Shown: piece after piece, positions 1-12,689 of the stretch
Layout: each line of letters starts with the position of its first letter
How positions within the stretch are numbered: position 1 is the stretch's first letter
Source of the DNA: Jaapia argillacea MUCL 33604
Taxonomy: Eukaryota > Basidiomycota > Agaricomycetes > Jaapiales > Jaapiaceae
DNA: 64,000 nucleotides
Direction: 5' to 3'
NCBI GenBank assembly: GCA_000697665.1
Contig: KL197713.1
Span: forward strand, 1,204,593-1,268,592
The notes under the pieces: model-generated
The model's input: the letters and a program-made list of their open reading frames with translations, nothing else
Told to the model about the DNA's origin: nothing
Databases searched by the model: none
Position numbers and translations under genes: made by a program

Positions 1-1396
1 GAAGGTGTCAATGAAGAAATCACGGCGGCGTTGGTATTCATCGCAAAGACTTTTCACCCATCGTATGAATCCGTCCATGCCCCATCCAGTCTCGGCAAGC
101 ATCTCGGCAACGAAAACCTGAAGGAGGGTCAGTGATAGCGTGAGGTCGACAGGAAAGAACGAACTTGTCCAAGGCCATGGGGGTGCTGGGTCGAAGAGTC
201 CGTGAGCATCTCCAACTTTTCAGCGAAGAAGGGGTTACAAGTGATCCATCCAAGACGCATTCCGGGGGCAAGAATCTTGCTTAAGCTGAGCGACCATGGG
301 TGAGCGAGAGAAATAAAATTTTTGATGAAGGGAAGCACCTGTCGATCCGCAGGACACGCCCATCTACATCCATAGAGAGGAAGGAAGGTGCAAGTTTTCG
401 GGCGAAGGAAGCTGCAAAGCCATCCCTTTGAACTGCTTCTGTGTCTAAGGCGCCAATGTCGTATTGCAAGAAGAAATAAGGATCTGCTCCAACTGTCAGC
501 GAACGTATCAAGTAAAAACAAGTAGTGTGTCACCATCTTCGATTATGATAATATCCCACTTTCTCGCAAGCTCGTAGATTCGCTGCCGGCGGTCGAGGGA
601 AAGGGTACTCCCCGTCGGATTCTGCCCGCAACTAACTCCGTCTTAGATGAGAGGAAAAGAACGAGGGGGATAGCAGTACACACGGGATAGTGTAAAGAAC
701 ATGTGGTCTCCTGCCTTGAGCCGCCTCGTTCCAGTCAGTCAAGATCCGCTCCATCTCCTCCGGGATGATGCCTTTCTCATCCAGCTTTACAGGAACCCAT
801 TTTATATTCTGTGCTAGAGGGGCGTTCGTCATTCCAGGAAAGGAAAACTCCTCCACGAGGAACGAGTCTCCAGGGTTACCCAAGAGACGATAGCACTTGG
901 TCACCGCATCGGCATTGCCCAAACTCAGAGTTATCGTATGGGTGTTGGAGGTGGTGGAGTGAAGCAGCCGATTGACTTTTTCCAAAGCTTGTCGTACTTC
1001 TAAAAGTCCTGCTCCTGCGCCGTATCGGAGAGCAGAGCGCAGGCTGATGACGCTGGGCTCGTCCTTGTACGCATGGAGAACCTGGGTCTCTCCAGTCCCA
1101 TTACGCCATGCCTGAACCGGGTCGTTGTTAGTGACCGCTGGTACTTTGAAACTGATCTCGGAAACGGGGTACAGTGTGTGGTGCGGATCGCCTTGGTATT
1201 TGTTACAAGTGAGCTGTGAAGAGGGTAAAGAAGACGGACAACCCATACCGTTCCCCATGTTGATACATTCGGGCCTTCCCAACGATAGCTTCCAAATGGA
1301 TTTCATCGGATTTGGTAGTCTCGCTTGGGTCTCGCATGATAGATGATGGGCAAGCTCAGTTCCCGGAGCGCCAGTGAATGAAGTAGCGTCGCCCAT
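1..1396 (-). CDS. Aromatic/kynurenine-type aminotransferase (PLP fold type I), 3' end outside window
   Basis: Class I/II aminotransferase of the ARO8/kynurenine (2-aminoadipate) group, which moves amino groups between aromatic or related amino acids and 2-oxo acids using pyridoxal phosphate. The N-terminal part reads LPNPMKSIWKLSLGRPECIN followed by GDPHHTLYPVSEISFKVPAV, the usual opening of fungal ARO8-like enzymes. Later blocks include LRYGAGAGLLEVRQAL, VEEFSFPGMTNAPLAQN and SLSKILAPGMRLGWI, where the lysine of SLSK is the expected PLP Schiff-base residue. The ATG at 1394-1396 is the start. Several short introns are present; one near 1190-1250 is open in frame, so a naive translation carries an insert between INMGN and GDPHH. 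The enzyme runs off the left edge, so its C-terminal small domain is not visible. Family confidence is high; substrate is not determined. Confidence 0.88.
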
Positions 1397-1975
1397 AACT
1401 AGTGAATCTGGTCTCGAGAAACTGAGGGGGAGCGATTGAAGATCGATGAACTAGCCAAAGCTATAAACAAATCATCCACGGGGCTCTTACATAGTCGGCT
1501 GAGAACGCAGATAGGCAGGAGGCGGCCATTTGGTCAGGAACACTAGAGACAGGTCGAACAAGAAGAGACGCAAGAATTACGTTGCTGCAGTAGGGACTAC
1601 ACAGCAGCGACGCAGCAGTGGCAAGCAGAGAATGACCTTGGAAGTGCAGAACAAAATGGGGCAGCTTGCCTCAAGTGATAAATCCCATCAAACGAGAAGG
1701 GGTTTCTGATCCAAAATTCTAGCCGCTGGTCAATCCAACAACCAAGTGGTATGCACTGTTTTGATTGATTCTACAATACAAGCGTGATGAATGTAAACAC
1801 AGGTGTGGTGATGAGGGTACTACAGAGCGAGGAATAAGAAAGATGTTTTCAACTAGGATTGGGCATGCAGTCTACAATAAAGCCAAGGATCATGAGGCAA
1901 ACAAATAGGTTACCGCCCAGACGATGGGGAATAAGATGAGTGGTTGAAATATGAGAAGTCCAATGCCGATGATGT
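1397..1975. other. Intergenic, no gene seen
   Basis: About 580 bases between the aminotransferase start and the kinase stop, both on the minus strand. It should hold the aminotransferase promoter and the kinase 3' region. I saw no convincing open frame, RNA gene or repeat. Confidence 0.6.
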
Positions 1976-4900
1976 CTACCGATAAAGCGATACGAGGTGT
2001 TCGAGCTCTTCTACAACTTGGGACATAGTAGGTCGGTCTTGAGGTTCGTGAAGCCACATTCGCTCGATCAGGTCAACGATCTCTGGACACCACTGTCGCC
2101 GCAATCCACTGACAGAAGGCCTGTAGCTGTGTGAGAGAAATTCGGGAACTAGGGCAGCGAGTAGGGCTCACCTTTGACGTTTCGCACCTACAGTCTCGTA
2201 AATAGCGTGCTCATTCATGCCCTACATCAAAACATCGGTATAGGGTAACAAAACGGATATGGAAGGTACGTACCTCCCACGGGAACTTTTTGTTCGGTAG
2301 GTGCCACTGTAGCATCTCCCAAAAAACCATCGCACAAGAGAATACATCAACTTTGTGATTGTATTTTGGGTGGGCGTGCCAAAGCTCAGGTGCTTGCCAA
2401 TTGACAGTCCCGACCAGACTGCGAACCATTGACCGGGTTGACTGCTTGACCTTGGCTAGTCCGAAGTCGGTGATCTTCGCAACGCCTTTGGATGTGATAA
2501 GAATATTTGATGATTTACAATCCCGGTGGATCACCGAAGGTTTGCGCATATGCAAGTACTCCAGGCCATGGGCAATATCGAGCATCATGCAGAGCTGTTG
2601 GAGATTCACGTCAGAGGTAGATTGGTAGGGGTGTGCGAAGGAACTCACCACTTTGTACAAAGTGGGGGGCTGAACATTGCGGACGTAATCGAAGAGATCA
2701 CCGTTAGAGCACAGTTCGCTAACAATCATCACTGGAGTCTCTCGCGTGTTTTCTGGTATGCTAACGCCAAGCTGGGAGTGAAATCGATCAGGAGGAGTGA
2801 AGAAAGGGTGTAAGAGAGAGGAGACGTACGAATCGGACGATATTTGGGTGATCGAAATCACCGAGGAGTTTGAGTTCCTTGATATCCACTGATGGATAGT
2901 TAGCATTGTCCAGGAAGAAAAACCTGAGTCGCTTACTCGAACTAAGTTGACCCCGGAACTCAGCGATCGCTACTTTTCGTTTCACAAATCGCCCAATGAA
3001 AACATCCTTAAACCCGCCACTTCCAATCTTCTCCAGCTTCGTGAGCTTTTCAGGGGGAATCTCTCGATCCTCCAATCCCAGACTCTCAAGATCAAGTTCC
3101 AACTCGGGTTCCGCTTCTTTTCGGGCATTACCAGAACAAGGAGGTGTTTGGGGCTGCTCAACGTGCACGCGATCGCCGCGGAAGAGGACGGGCGGGGATT
3201 TGCTGTAGCTCCGACTCTTCTTCTGTCGGCCATTTGCTCGAGGTCTTGCTGTGGAAGGCGGGCGAACGGTACCAGTAGAAGAAGGTGATGAAACTTCTGT
3301 TTGGCGATCACGCCACTGCAGGAGTGCATCGGCAAGTTGAGGTTTGGTCCCGACAGGCTCGATGTCTCGAGTCTCGCACATCCGGATCAGATCATCTCGG
3401 CGCAGTCGCACCAACGCCTTGACGGTCACAGCAGTGAGATCAACTGGACCGTAAGGAGGTTTAGAAGCGATTGAGAAGAATATACAATGATTGTACCCAC
3501 CATCATCTTCCATTGCTTCATCAGACTCTTCACTTTCCTCTGTTTCCCCCTCCGCGTCGAGTTCCCCGTCATGCATCTCAGCATCCTCATCCTCGTCGAT
3601 GGCCTGCTCCTCCTGCTCATCTTCTTCACTGTCCCCCTGTTCATCGTCCTCGTCCTCGTCCTCGTCCTGACCGTCACTATCCTCAATATCTTCCTCCGCG
3701 ATCTCGACTTCTCCATCTCCAACAATCTTTCCGTTCCTCAACTTCCTCGGCTCTACAACAACCGTTTCTTCCACGTCGTCTTCTTCGGCTCCATCAATAG
3801 TCTCCTCAACTTCATCAGCCTCTTCCTCGTCATCTCCTTCCTCGCCATCGTCGCTGCTGTCACCAGGGGGAGTGTGAGTCTGCACCTTCCGAGGTCTCAA
3901 CCGTCTCCGAACTGGGGTTCGTCGAGGAGGTGACTGAGGCGCAGGAGTAGGTGATTTGGATGAGACAAGCTCATCGACTTCATCCTCCTCAACTTCCTCC
4001 TCGGGGTCTGGTTCCACTGCTCGCCCTTTACCCTTCTTTGTCGACATGACTCTCCTCTCCTTCGTCGCGGGAATGGACGCACCATCGCTCGACCCTGGTC
4101 GACTCTTGGTACCCTGAAGAACGGGCTTGTCCTTACTCCGAAGCCGTCTCGGACTGGGAGTCACAGGCGGCGCCAACTCCTCCAATTCCGTAAGGTCCGT
4201 CAGGTCACTGTCATCTTCAAAATGAACGATTCCGTTAACTTCAACTTGATCACAGAACTCGACTTGCTTCGCCTTCGCCTTGCCCTTGCCATTCTTGGAC
4301 GTGGGTGTCGCCAAAATGCTCTCCTCGGTGGGTAATCTACGATTTCGCAAGCGCGTGGCTGGAGGGGATGGCAAAGAGTTCACGCTTGAAGTGGTCGGCG
4401 ATGATCGATTGGAGGGTTTTCGTCTATTAATGGGAAGGGTGAGAATTCATTGGAATCCCGGTGTTCGCCTGACTTACCTCGCACCGTTGACATCACTGGG
4501 GCTCTTCATGATGTTGCCATATTTTGCCTTTTTCGTCGAAGGGATATCCAACTGACCAAGAGACAGGCTTCGACCTTTCACAGGCTTCGCAATATTCTGT
4601 CCGAGTTCATGAACTGTAACACGCCGTCTCAGCCCGTTGGCTCGAGGACCATATCTCCCAGCGATGTCGGTCTCCTCTCCCCCAGCAATATTACCATCGT
4701 CCGATGAATATTCGCTTGAGTTGCCATCATTCCTTCCTGGAGGTGAAGAGGGAGGAAGGTCTGCGACATCATCGCGTGCGGAGATGATCGCCTCGACAAT
4801 TTCCAGCTTCGTAAGACTGTCTGCATCGTCAGTAAGGCCCGCAGCGATGTAAAGGCGAATGAGTTCGTCTTTTCGAAGTCGTTGCAGCTCTCTGGCGGAA

Positions 4901-5468
4901 GCGGTGTTGATCAAATGATCATCCGCTGTAATAATTATGATGATGAGTGACGATAGACAAAACCTCAGATATGTAACATACATGATCCAACATCTTCCTC
5001 ATCCTCTGACTCACTGTGAACGGGCCAGCGCTCATGCGTGTCGATATCCATCCCACTGGTGGCTTCGTCCTCACTTGTCTCTGCGCGACGCGACGCCGAT
5101 CTCAATCTTTTTACCCTCCTATTTGGCCGCCCGCCACCCGTCACGTTCTCATTCCCACTGACGACGCGTTTTCGTTTACTTCCAACCTGTGCTTGAATGG
5201 TGTCGCTGGCATCTCGCATGACCGCTTTCTCCGCCAAGTGTAAACGCGAAGGCAGTCTCCGTAGATTAGGATGCAGAGGAACTAAAACTGCACGTGGAGT
5301 TTCGGGTAGGCTATCGCTGGACGCGCTCGAGGCGTGGGAATTGACTACTACGGGCTTTGGTCGAGTGTAGGATCGTTTGCGAGATGTTGGGGAGTGCCGG
5401 AGCTTGTATCTGCTCTGCGCAGTGGTGGAGGTAGAAGAAACACTAGATGTCGGGCGCCGATGTGCCAT
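1976..5468 (-). CDS. TKL-like protein kinase with two SAP-like domains
   Basis: A large multi-exon nuclear-type kinase. The N-terminal part is basic, Ser-rich and disordered. A first SAP-like helix pair (ARELQRLRKDELIRLYIAAG) lies near 4860-4890. A long acidic Glu/Asp-rich tract follows (about 3560-4000), then a second SAP motif (TVKALVRLRRDDLIRMCETR) near 3360-3410. SAP motifs usually bind DNA/chromatin. The kinase domain is C-terminal: glycine loop IGSGGFKDVFIGRF, helix-C region DIKELKLLGDFDHPNIVRF, catalytic loop VIHRDCKSSNILI, ITDFGLAK, then a lobe ending in the RPTMSQVVEELEHLV region. The position of the VAIK lysine reads VAIA (Ala codon at 2962-2964). The first true ATG of this frame is at 5468 (MAHRRP); a longer frame to 5486 would need TTG. 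The stop is at 1976. The best guess is a fungal-specific TKL/Tyr-kinase-like protein; substrates are unknown. Confidence 0.8.
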
Positions 5469-5897
5469 GTAGGGTAATAACGACAAGCAGATGGCGAGCG
5501 CTCAGGGAAAAGCGCAGAAACTTGAGTTAATCCAGGCTGAGACAATGGATTCCTGGAGCCAGGATACCAGAAAGTTAAGATATGATGGGGGGGTCGTCGG
5601 GTAGATGCTGTGTTCGATGTTGCCGCCGTCGTTGTCGCCTTCGTCGACGTTCAATTCACCGTTCTGTTTGGTCTTCTTCCAACTTATGTAAACAAATACA
5701 AAGTCAAATACAGCAGCCACCAGCCACAGTGTGGCGCGTTTGCCAATCATTGACAATTAGTGATGAGTCCCACGCCACAACCGCGTTCAGGCCCGTACAT
5801 CGCCAAGTCCGATCGCGTTGTCGCTGCTGCGACTCCCATCTGTTACGCTGTGATCTCTGACTGTTGCTACATACTCTGCCGACGCGGACTGACCAGA
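5469..5897. promoter_or_regulatory. Shared divergent promoter region
   Basis: About 430 bases between the start codons of the minus-strand SAP kinase and the plus-strand CTF18 gene, so it must hold both 5' regions. Small open frames here do not resemble known proteins. No specific site is claimed. Confidence 0.5.
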
Positions 5898-8800
5898 ATG
5901 ACAGAGATCGATAGCTTTCGGCCAACTGGTCTACTTGGGGGCTTTGACGAACCACGTCCACTTGAAGATCCTGTGGCAGACGGTTTCCTTTCGACTGGCC
6001 TGCTAGGTGATGGCTTTGGTGAAGCAAGCATGCTTCAGGCTGCACAACTGGAAGGTGGCTCTCTTCGATGTTTCCTCTTGTTTTCACCATTGTAATATCT
6101 CACAGGAAGCACATTGGTTGGGGAATCTTTCATCGCCAACGGGTTGCTCGATGGGGCAGGTAAGCAGACTATTCCTCGGTAGTATCGCGCAGTTCAGGCA
6201 CCCTTATGATTACCTTTTGTGGGAAATAGGACCAGAAGATTCACAGGGCTCGCAAGAGATGCAGGAATCACAAGGTTGGCGTGCCTCGTATCCCTGGTCA
6301 ACAGTACTCATTTATCGCTCCTAGATCTACCTGATCTCTCTGAAATTCTCCGGGATATTCCACGACGAGAGAATCCCATTTCTACTACAGCAACCTCAAC
6401 CGCGTCCCATCTCCCACCAACCTTCATCAGAGCGACCACTTATAATGGCAAGACCGTTATTATCAGGAGAAAACGCAAGGCGCCGGCACCTATCATTGTA
6501 TGTCTTACAATTAAAATAAGCTCCGAGTCCACCCTCACAATATCACAGTCTGAGACGACATCCCACTACCGCATGTCAAAGCTTCTAGACGTCCCAATCC
6601 ACAGACTAATGGATCAACTCTCGGCGAGCACCGCGGAAAAACTTGCGCAGCCGTAAGTTCGAAGTTCGTGTGTTTGCCCCTGTTTTTCACCCCCTTATCC
6701 TAGACAAACACGACCGCACCAATCAAATCCCGACTCAGATGATACCCTCTGGGTAGACCGTTATCGTCCTCAACGGTTCACTGACCTGATAGGCGATGAT
6801 CGTGTCCACAGGGAAACCATGACTTGGGTGAAGGAGTGGGATTTCTGTGTGTTTGGTAAGAAGAAGGGAAAGAAGAGAGCCAGAGACGACGCTCAGGAAG
6901 ATGAGTATCGCGACGAATATCATCGACCTCGAGAAAGGGTCAGTCATTTTCCGAACCCTGATTCTGATATTGATGATCAATCGGATGATTAGATTCTGTT
7001 ACTTTCAGGCCCCCCAGGACTTGGAAAGACGACACTGGCGAATGTAATCGCCCAACAGGCAGGATACTCAGTATTCGAGATCAACGCGAGGTGATTCAAT
7101 TTTCCTGTCCTATTTCATCATGTCGTCTGACGACCGAAAAGTGACGCCCGCTCGGGATCCATAGTAGACGATCGAATACGACCTGCTCTTGAATCAGGAT
7201 CGGCTATTGGAAGCTCCAAGCCTGTCCTAGTTGTGATAGATGAAATTGACGGCGCAACAGGCGCTGGTGATAATGTTGGTGCTGCCCCTCAACCCATATC
7301 TCTACCTCTGAACCCAGTTACTGACAACCCACCTAGTCGAATGCATTTGTACACAAACTGGTCGAGCTAACGCTTGACAAACCCCGCAAGAAACGTAATA
7401 TTGCGCCTTGCAACGTTCTCTGCTCTGTTGCTCACAAAGATTCCACCTATTCTAGGCAACAAGCGCGACCCGAAATCTTCTCGTCCCCTTCTTCGTCCCA
7501 TCATTTGTATCTGCAACGACCTTTATGCCTCGTCTCTCGCCAAACTCCGCCCTCATGCTCGAATCATTCGATTCAACCGTCCTGCGGATCTGCATGTTGT
7601 TAAACGACTGCGAGAAATTTGTGAGACCGAATGTTTGAGGGCCGATTCCAGGGCTTTGTCTGCCCTCGTAGGAGTTGCTAGAGGAGACATGAGAGGTTGT
7701 CTGAACACTTTACAGGTCAGTCGCTAACCTTGATCATTTCTTCCGTCCACCACAGCCGACCGCTTTACTTTGTCAGTTCATCAAAGCAAAGAATCAAGAA
7801 GTATCAGAACACACAATTCGTGCAGCTACAATGGGAATGAAAGAAGCCGATACCTCCCTTACGTCCGTTCTGAACGACCTGTTCTCGCCAATGTCAAAGA
7901 AGCGGGTGAAGGAACTTGGACTAGGTGAAGAAGAAGAAGGAAGATATGTGGATCGACTGAGTCGGGAGATTGATGGCTCGGGAGCCATGGACAAGATTGC
8001 TTCAGGTGCGTGCAGGATTTCACAATGAGTCTCCAACGAGTCTGAGTTCGTGACTGGTTAGGATGCTTTGAACATTACGCTAATCTACGAAGACACGACG
8101 CTACCCTTGCACGATACGAGAAAGCAAACGAATGGCTTTGCGTGTTCGACAGGTTCTCGGGATCGATGCGCTCTGAGCGGGAATATGCCCTGATGCCGTA
8201 CCTCTCCTACACACTCATTCCTTTTTATCATCTATTCCAAGAGAGAGGAGCCCCGAAGGTCGAGAGACCGAAGGCGGATTGGGAGGTATGCTCCCCCGGC
8301 AATATCTACTCCGACTTTTGCATCAGTTGACAACTCTTGTTTATAGCATTTTCAGCAAACTCGTACGAATGAAGAAATTTACCAGTCGCTCGGCCGTTGT
8401 CTACGAACAGGATGCAGTCGGCGTGCCGGTTCTTTCAGACATTTGCTTAGTGACCAAATACTTCAATTGGAGTTCGCACCGTACATCAATAGGATCATCT
8501 CTCCACCTTTAAGACCTGTCTGTACCTGTCTTCTCGAAAGCCACAGCCCGGACTGACACGATCTGTGATAGGTTAATAGCCAGGTTATTAAACCAGAAGA
8601 ACGTGTCGTGCTCTCCCGCCTCGTCAGCATAATGGTATCCTTGGACCTTCGGTTCATTCAAGAGAAGGCTGAGGATGGGCAGTTAGTATACCGCCTTGAG
8701 CCGTGAGTGATGGTCTCGCGATGTTTTGTTTCTTCTCACCGACTCGTCCAGACCCATTGACGTTTTCGTCACTTACGATGGCAAGCGAGCCGCCGATATC

Positions 8801-9406
8801 GCTGTATCGAGGTATGCTGTGAGGCATGTAGTGGCCACCGAGGTAACCAGAGTCTATGATATTCCTTGGAAGCATTCTAATTTGGCCATTAGCTCGAGGC
8901 ACAATCCATTGCACACCAAGCAGAAGCAACTGAACGAGTGCAATCACATACCAGAAGGTAACTTCCCGTCATCCTTCCACAATATCCGTCGGCCAATGTT
9001 TGCCGTTTCAGATCCAAAGCTTCAGACGACCTGGAAGATGATAGGGACGCCGATCATGACGAAGAAACAGGTGGAAGATTGACAAGATCATCACAACCAT
9101 CTGGGCCTTCATTGAAGAGGCCAACAAGGTTGGACAAGGATAAGGTGGACATCGCTGACATGGTTAGTTTGGTTTACAGTGGTCGCTTCCTCCATCACTT
9201 TGAACTAATGCGCATTGACCGTCCGTCTATAGCCCCCAACAGACTTCTTCGGAAGGCTCATCACCGCGCCCCATACCTCCGCCTCCACCAAGTCAAACAC
9301 AGGACCAGATCACATGCAGAATAAGAAGTATCGGGTCAGCTATCGGTTCAATGAGGGAAATTCGGCAGCCGTCAGGAAGCCCGTGAAAGTCAGCTCTTTC
9401 CTGTGA
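5898..9406 (+). CDS. CTF18: Chromosome transmission fidelity protein 18 (alternative RFC large subunit)
   Basis: CTF18 is the large AAA+ subunit of the alternative clamp loader (with RFC2-5, DCC1 and CTF8) that acts on PCNA in sister-chromatid cohesion and the replication checkpoint. The start at 5898 gives MTEIDSFRPTGLLGGFDEPR. The block WVDRYRPQRFTDLIGDDRVH precedes Walker A (SGPPGLGKTTLANVIAQQAG) and Walker B (VLVVIDEIDGATGAGDN). It is followed by the RFC-type clamp-loader lid (IICICNDLYASSLAKLRPHA, VARGDMRGCLNTLQFI). The long C-terminal region (LSYTLIPFYHLFQERGAPKV) matches CTF18 rather than RFC1 or RAD17. The C-terminus (PTDFFGRLITAP..KKYRVSYRFNEGNSA..) is the CTF18 tail that contacts DCC1/CTF8; it stops at 9406. 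At least ten short introns interrupt the frame. Confidence 0.9.
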
Positions 9407-9974
9407 AGTGGGATTGGCGACTTTGGATTGCCACCAATGACGTTGTTAATCTCAGTCTGCCGCTTCCCCTTTGGACATGATGTACTTATCTTAATGGTCC
9501 CACGGTGTACTCTGTTGGAGTGATTACCTCGACCGATTCCCCAAGTTGCATTTAGGATCGGAACCACTATCGATTGGAAAGTACTTTGCGATCGGTTCAG
9601 TGCCCGTCATTCGTGTGGTTGAAACTCGCCGCGACGCCCGAAACTTGAACAAGTGCCTGGTGCTGTGTGGAATGATCAAAGGTGGCTGTGCCAAACAATT
9701 CACTACCACACCGCCACCAACGAAATGATAACGCACGTTGACCAGCTCTCTTTGTTCCCACTTGTTGGTTCTCAGACATCCAATAGGTGCTGCGCTCACC
9801 TGGGTTCTCCAGGCTAACGGGACACGAGGTCCATCCACGTTATATCCATTTAGTCACGCTCTGACTATGGGGTCCACATAATGATAGCAGTCTGACAAGG
9901 TGGTGTTTGATTGCCAGCTTTGGTGTTGTCCCCATCATCTCGCCTGTTGTATCCTCATACTTTTTAAACAACCT
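9407..9974. other. Intergenic, no gene seen
   Basis: About 570 bases between CTF18 and the seven-helix membrane protein. It probably holds the promoter and possibly an unrecognised first exon of the downstream gene. No RNA gene or repeat seen. Confidence 0.45.
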
Positions 9975-11627
9975 ATGTGCGGCGAAATCTTCTACAGGGT
10001 AGGCGCCAGGACTTGCCTGCTTTAATCAACCTACTGAACATACCCAAACCACAGGGTGCATTGACTTCACTCTTGGTATGAAACAATCCGCTCTCCTGTG
10101 CATTTTTAACTATTCTATTTCTACCAGACTGAAACGTTACTATATGGTGCATATTGTTTTTAGGACACAAATTCCTTCAGTACTAACTCCCGTCCAGGAA
10201 TCTTTGTCGTCTTGTTCTCAATTTGCCTCTATACGTCGCCCAAATCACCCAACAGGCGCCTGTTGTTGACCATAGTCCTCATGTTCACTATATCCACGGC
10301 CCAAATCACTCTCAACTTCACGCAAGTGTTGCTAACTCCTGTCATCACGAGTGCGTCTACGTGTCGAGGTCTTTTGTGTACTAGCTGTCCAGGCAGTGCA
10401 TCTTCGGCCTGGATTCAAGAAATCAAAGTTACAAATCCGCTGCGAACTGTTTGCCAAGCTTTGATCGTCACAAATCAGTGAGACTCAATAATCTTTCACC
10501 CCGACTTGGTCAAAAAACTCACCTCCGAGTCGTATTTAGGTTATTGGCAGACGGCATTCTGGTACGTTAATCACAATACCGAGTCAAACATTCCTCCCTT
10601 ATCCCTTCGTAGGTTTACCGCTGTTATTTGATATGGCGTCCCAAGACCTTGATAGTGACACTTCCACTTCTTCTCATGCTTGCGACAGCAGGTGATGTCA
10701 TTCGCACCTTCCCTCGTCGTCTACAGGAGTTTCTGACACCACAGCCATGGGGCTTCAGTCTGTGGATTTACACTGAGCAGCGTTTACGACCATCTATATC
10801 TCACCGGGCTGAGGAACGATACATCACCAACACGAGGGTGGTATTTCCTTGGGAAACTGCATATCGTCATGGCTGCCAGTTATCTGACGATTTCACTGGC
10901 TACCAATGTTCTTGTTACAACTTTGATTGGTGGGTGAATATCAATTTCGCCTCCTTCCGCATGCGACTGATTTGACGCCATTTCCTCGCAGCCTCCCGCA
11001 TTTGGTGGCTGAATCGTGAGTTCGAGCAGTCTTTGGGCCAGAGAAATGGAAGGATGTACAGATCTGCCATCGCCATAATGTGGGTTTTGTTACTTCTCCC
11101 AGCGTTCTGTCCATGATTCTGGTTTTGTGTCGCTTCTGTTCAGCATCGAATCCGGTGCCGTCTATTCTCTTTCCCTCGTCATTCTCCTGGTCCTCTATAC
11201 GGCGCACGTGGCAGACAATATCATGGTGAGGATGTTCTTGCACTCTTGATCTCTAACTCACCACATCTTCCATAGGAAATGATCGGTTCTGCCTTTTCTC
11301 AATTGGCTGTACGTCGGCGCTGCTCGAGCCTTAATAATCGGGGATGGGGCTAATTCTGCTTTTCAGGGAATCATCTCAACGTTGATCATACTGCGTGCCG
11401 GGCTTGGAATGAGCGCCAAACAGTCAACCTTGAATATGAGCAATGTCTTTGTTGCCCTGGCTCCGTCCCCTCATGCTGCGGACCTCACTCGTGACAGCGA
11501 TTTACCACAGGATTTGGAAACAGGACCGGCTGGTCTGCGACCCGTTTTTCTCAAGTCCGGTTGTCGAGTCTCTAGCTCGAGTGCCGCCTCGACGACGGAC
11601 GTAGATACAGTCCATCCAAGTGAATAG
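9975..11627 (+). CDS. Seven-helix integral membrane protein of an Agaricomycete family
   Basis: Hydrophobic multi-exon protein of a family that is abundant and functionally uncharacterised in Agaricomycetes. Blocks in order are VVLFSICLYTSPKSPNRRL, LTIVLMFTISTAQITLNFTQ, the family signature LADGILVYRCYLIWRPK, TASRIWWLNREFEQSLGQ, SGAVYSLSLVILLVLYTAHV and ISTLIILRAGLGMS, then a polar tail ending at 11627. The acidic/Ser-rich cytoplasmic tail is also typical. The 5' end is not resolved: the exon before 10080 (CIDFTLG) splices correctly onto GIFVVLF at 10199, but the ATG at 9975 does not join it in a clean phase, so the true start may be further upstream. Function is unknown; a receptor-like role is often guessed but nothing in the sequence proves it. 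Confidence 0.72.
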
Positions 11628-12148
11628 CCTCCTTTTATCATGGTGCCGAAAGGGTGTATATCTAGGGACATTGCGCACTCACCGGAACCCACATTGTGTC
11701 GATTAGTCAAAATTTTGAGGAATGCCTGGATGACTCCACTCTCGGCGTCAGAAGAAACTCGTCAAACGCGGGACGGAAGTTGTCAATCCCTTCTCAACCA
11801 TCACCCGATCTGTCTGCAGTGAAGCAGTGATAGTCGGTTGGTCAATGCTCCATTTCGGAAGGTGAGAAGAATCGGATCAGAGCGACAGGCACGCTGCCCC
11901 AAATATCCCTTGCAACAAGCTCAAGGTCAAAAGTATGTTATGGAGCGATGAGTACTAAAACCCAACTAAAAACCCGTACCAATTCCTCTTACCTTGGAGC
12001 ATGTGAGCCGCATCATTTTCTTTCCAGTACTGGGCCCATTGAAACATTCAGATAAGTATTCAACTCTGATACCAGCCGTGGGTTGGCGTTTGACAGGCTT
12101 GTGTGCAGCCCAGGCACGCCCGAGACTTAGCTCCAAAATTATCCCCGC
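11628..12148. other. Intergenic, no gene seen
   Basis: About 520 bases between the seven-helix gene and the left transposon terminus. No coding region or repeat that I can support. Confidence 0.5.
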
Positions 12149-12689
12149 TATGGTGCGGTTCACTTAGTCACCGCTACTTTTGTATAAAATCTTGGGAAAT
12201 TCGAATAAAAATGCGAATATTATTTGGTCTTGCCAAACGACTCCTTTTGATTGGGGGAAGAGATTGGCAAGACCGATTTTCGATTGCTATAAAATTGGTG
12301 GAGGTAGCAATTTCTCGGAGGCTCAGATTGGCGGAGGGTGACAGGACGGTCTCACCGCAGCCAAATAACAGCTCCAAACCGCCATCGGGATCCATTTCAG
12401 TCATCGACAACCTGTTAAACCAAATTTGGACTGTATTTTCACCCAATTTGTGTGGCAAAAATCTCAAAATTTTCTCGCAGGGAACGTCCTCGATGCCTCC
12501 CGCGACCACAAAGGTGCGTTCCCCGTGGCGTTGCGGGCTCGCAGGGGAAGTTTGAGTCAGATTTGGGGTGAAATATACCAAAAACATCATGCAAAAGGCT
12601 CTCAGAGGTACACAACCAAAAAAAAAAAGGACCTTCGGTCGATTTGGCGGCTGTATAAAGTAGGTGGTGACTAAGTGAACCGCACCATA
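12149..12689. mobile_element. Small inverted-repeat DNA transposon (MITE-like), TA target duplication
   Basis: Two inverted termini face each other: TGGTGCGGTTCACTTAGTCA starts at 12151 and its reverse complement ends at 12687. The match continues into ..CC(G/AC)CTACTTT, about 30 bp in all. TA lies immediately outside each end (12149-12150 and 12688-12689), as expected for Tc1/mariner-type insertion. The 537-bp body is A/T-rich with a poly-A run near 12619. Its longest open frame (minus strand, about 138 codons) shows no transposase motif, so this looks like a non-autonomous copy. The superfamily is inferred from the TA flank only. Confidence 0.75.

Noticed and set aside
5502-5756. 84-codon minus-strand frame with a hydrophobic start (WLVAAVFDFVFVYISW)
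   Set aside because: Could be a tiny membrane protein, but it sits in the divergent promoter of two large genes, has no homologue I recognise and no supporting context.
12174-12590. 138-codon minus-strand open frame inside the inverted-repeat element
   Set aside because: No transposase motif (no DDE/D pattern, no helix-turn-helix) and a random-looking composition; treated as chance.
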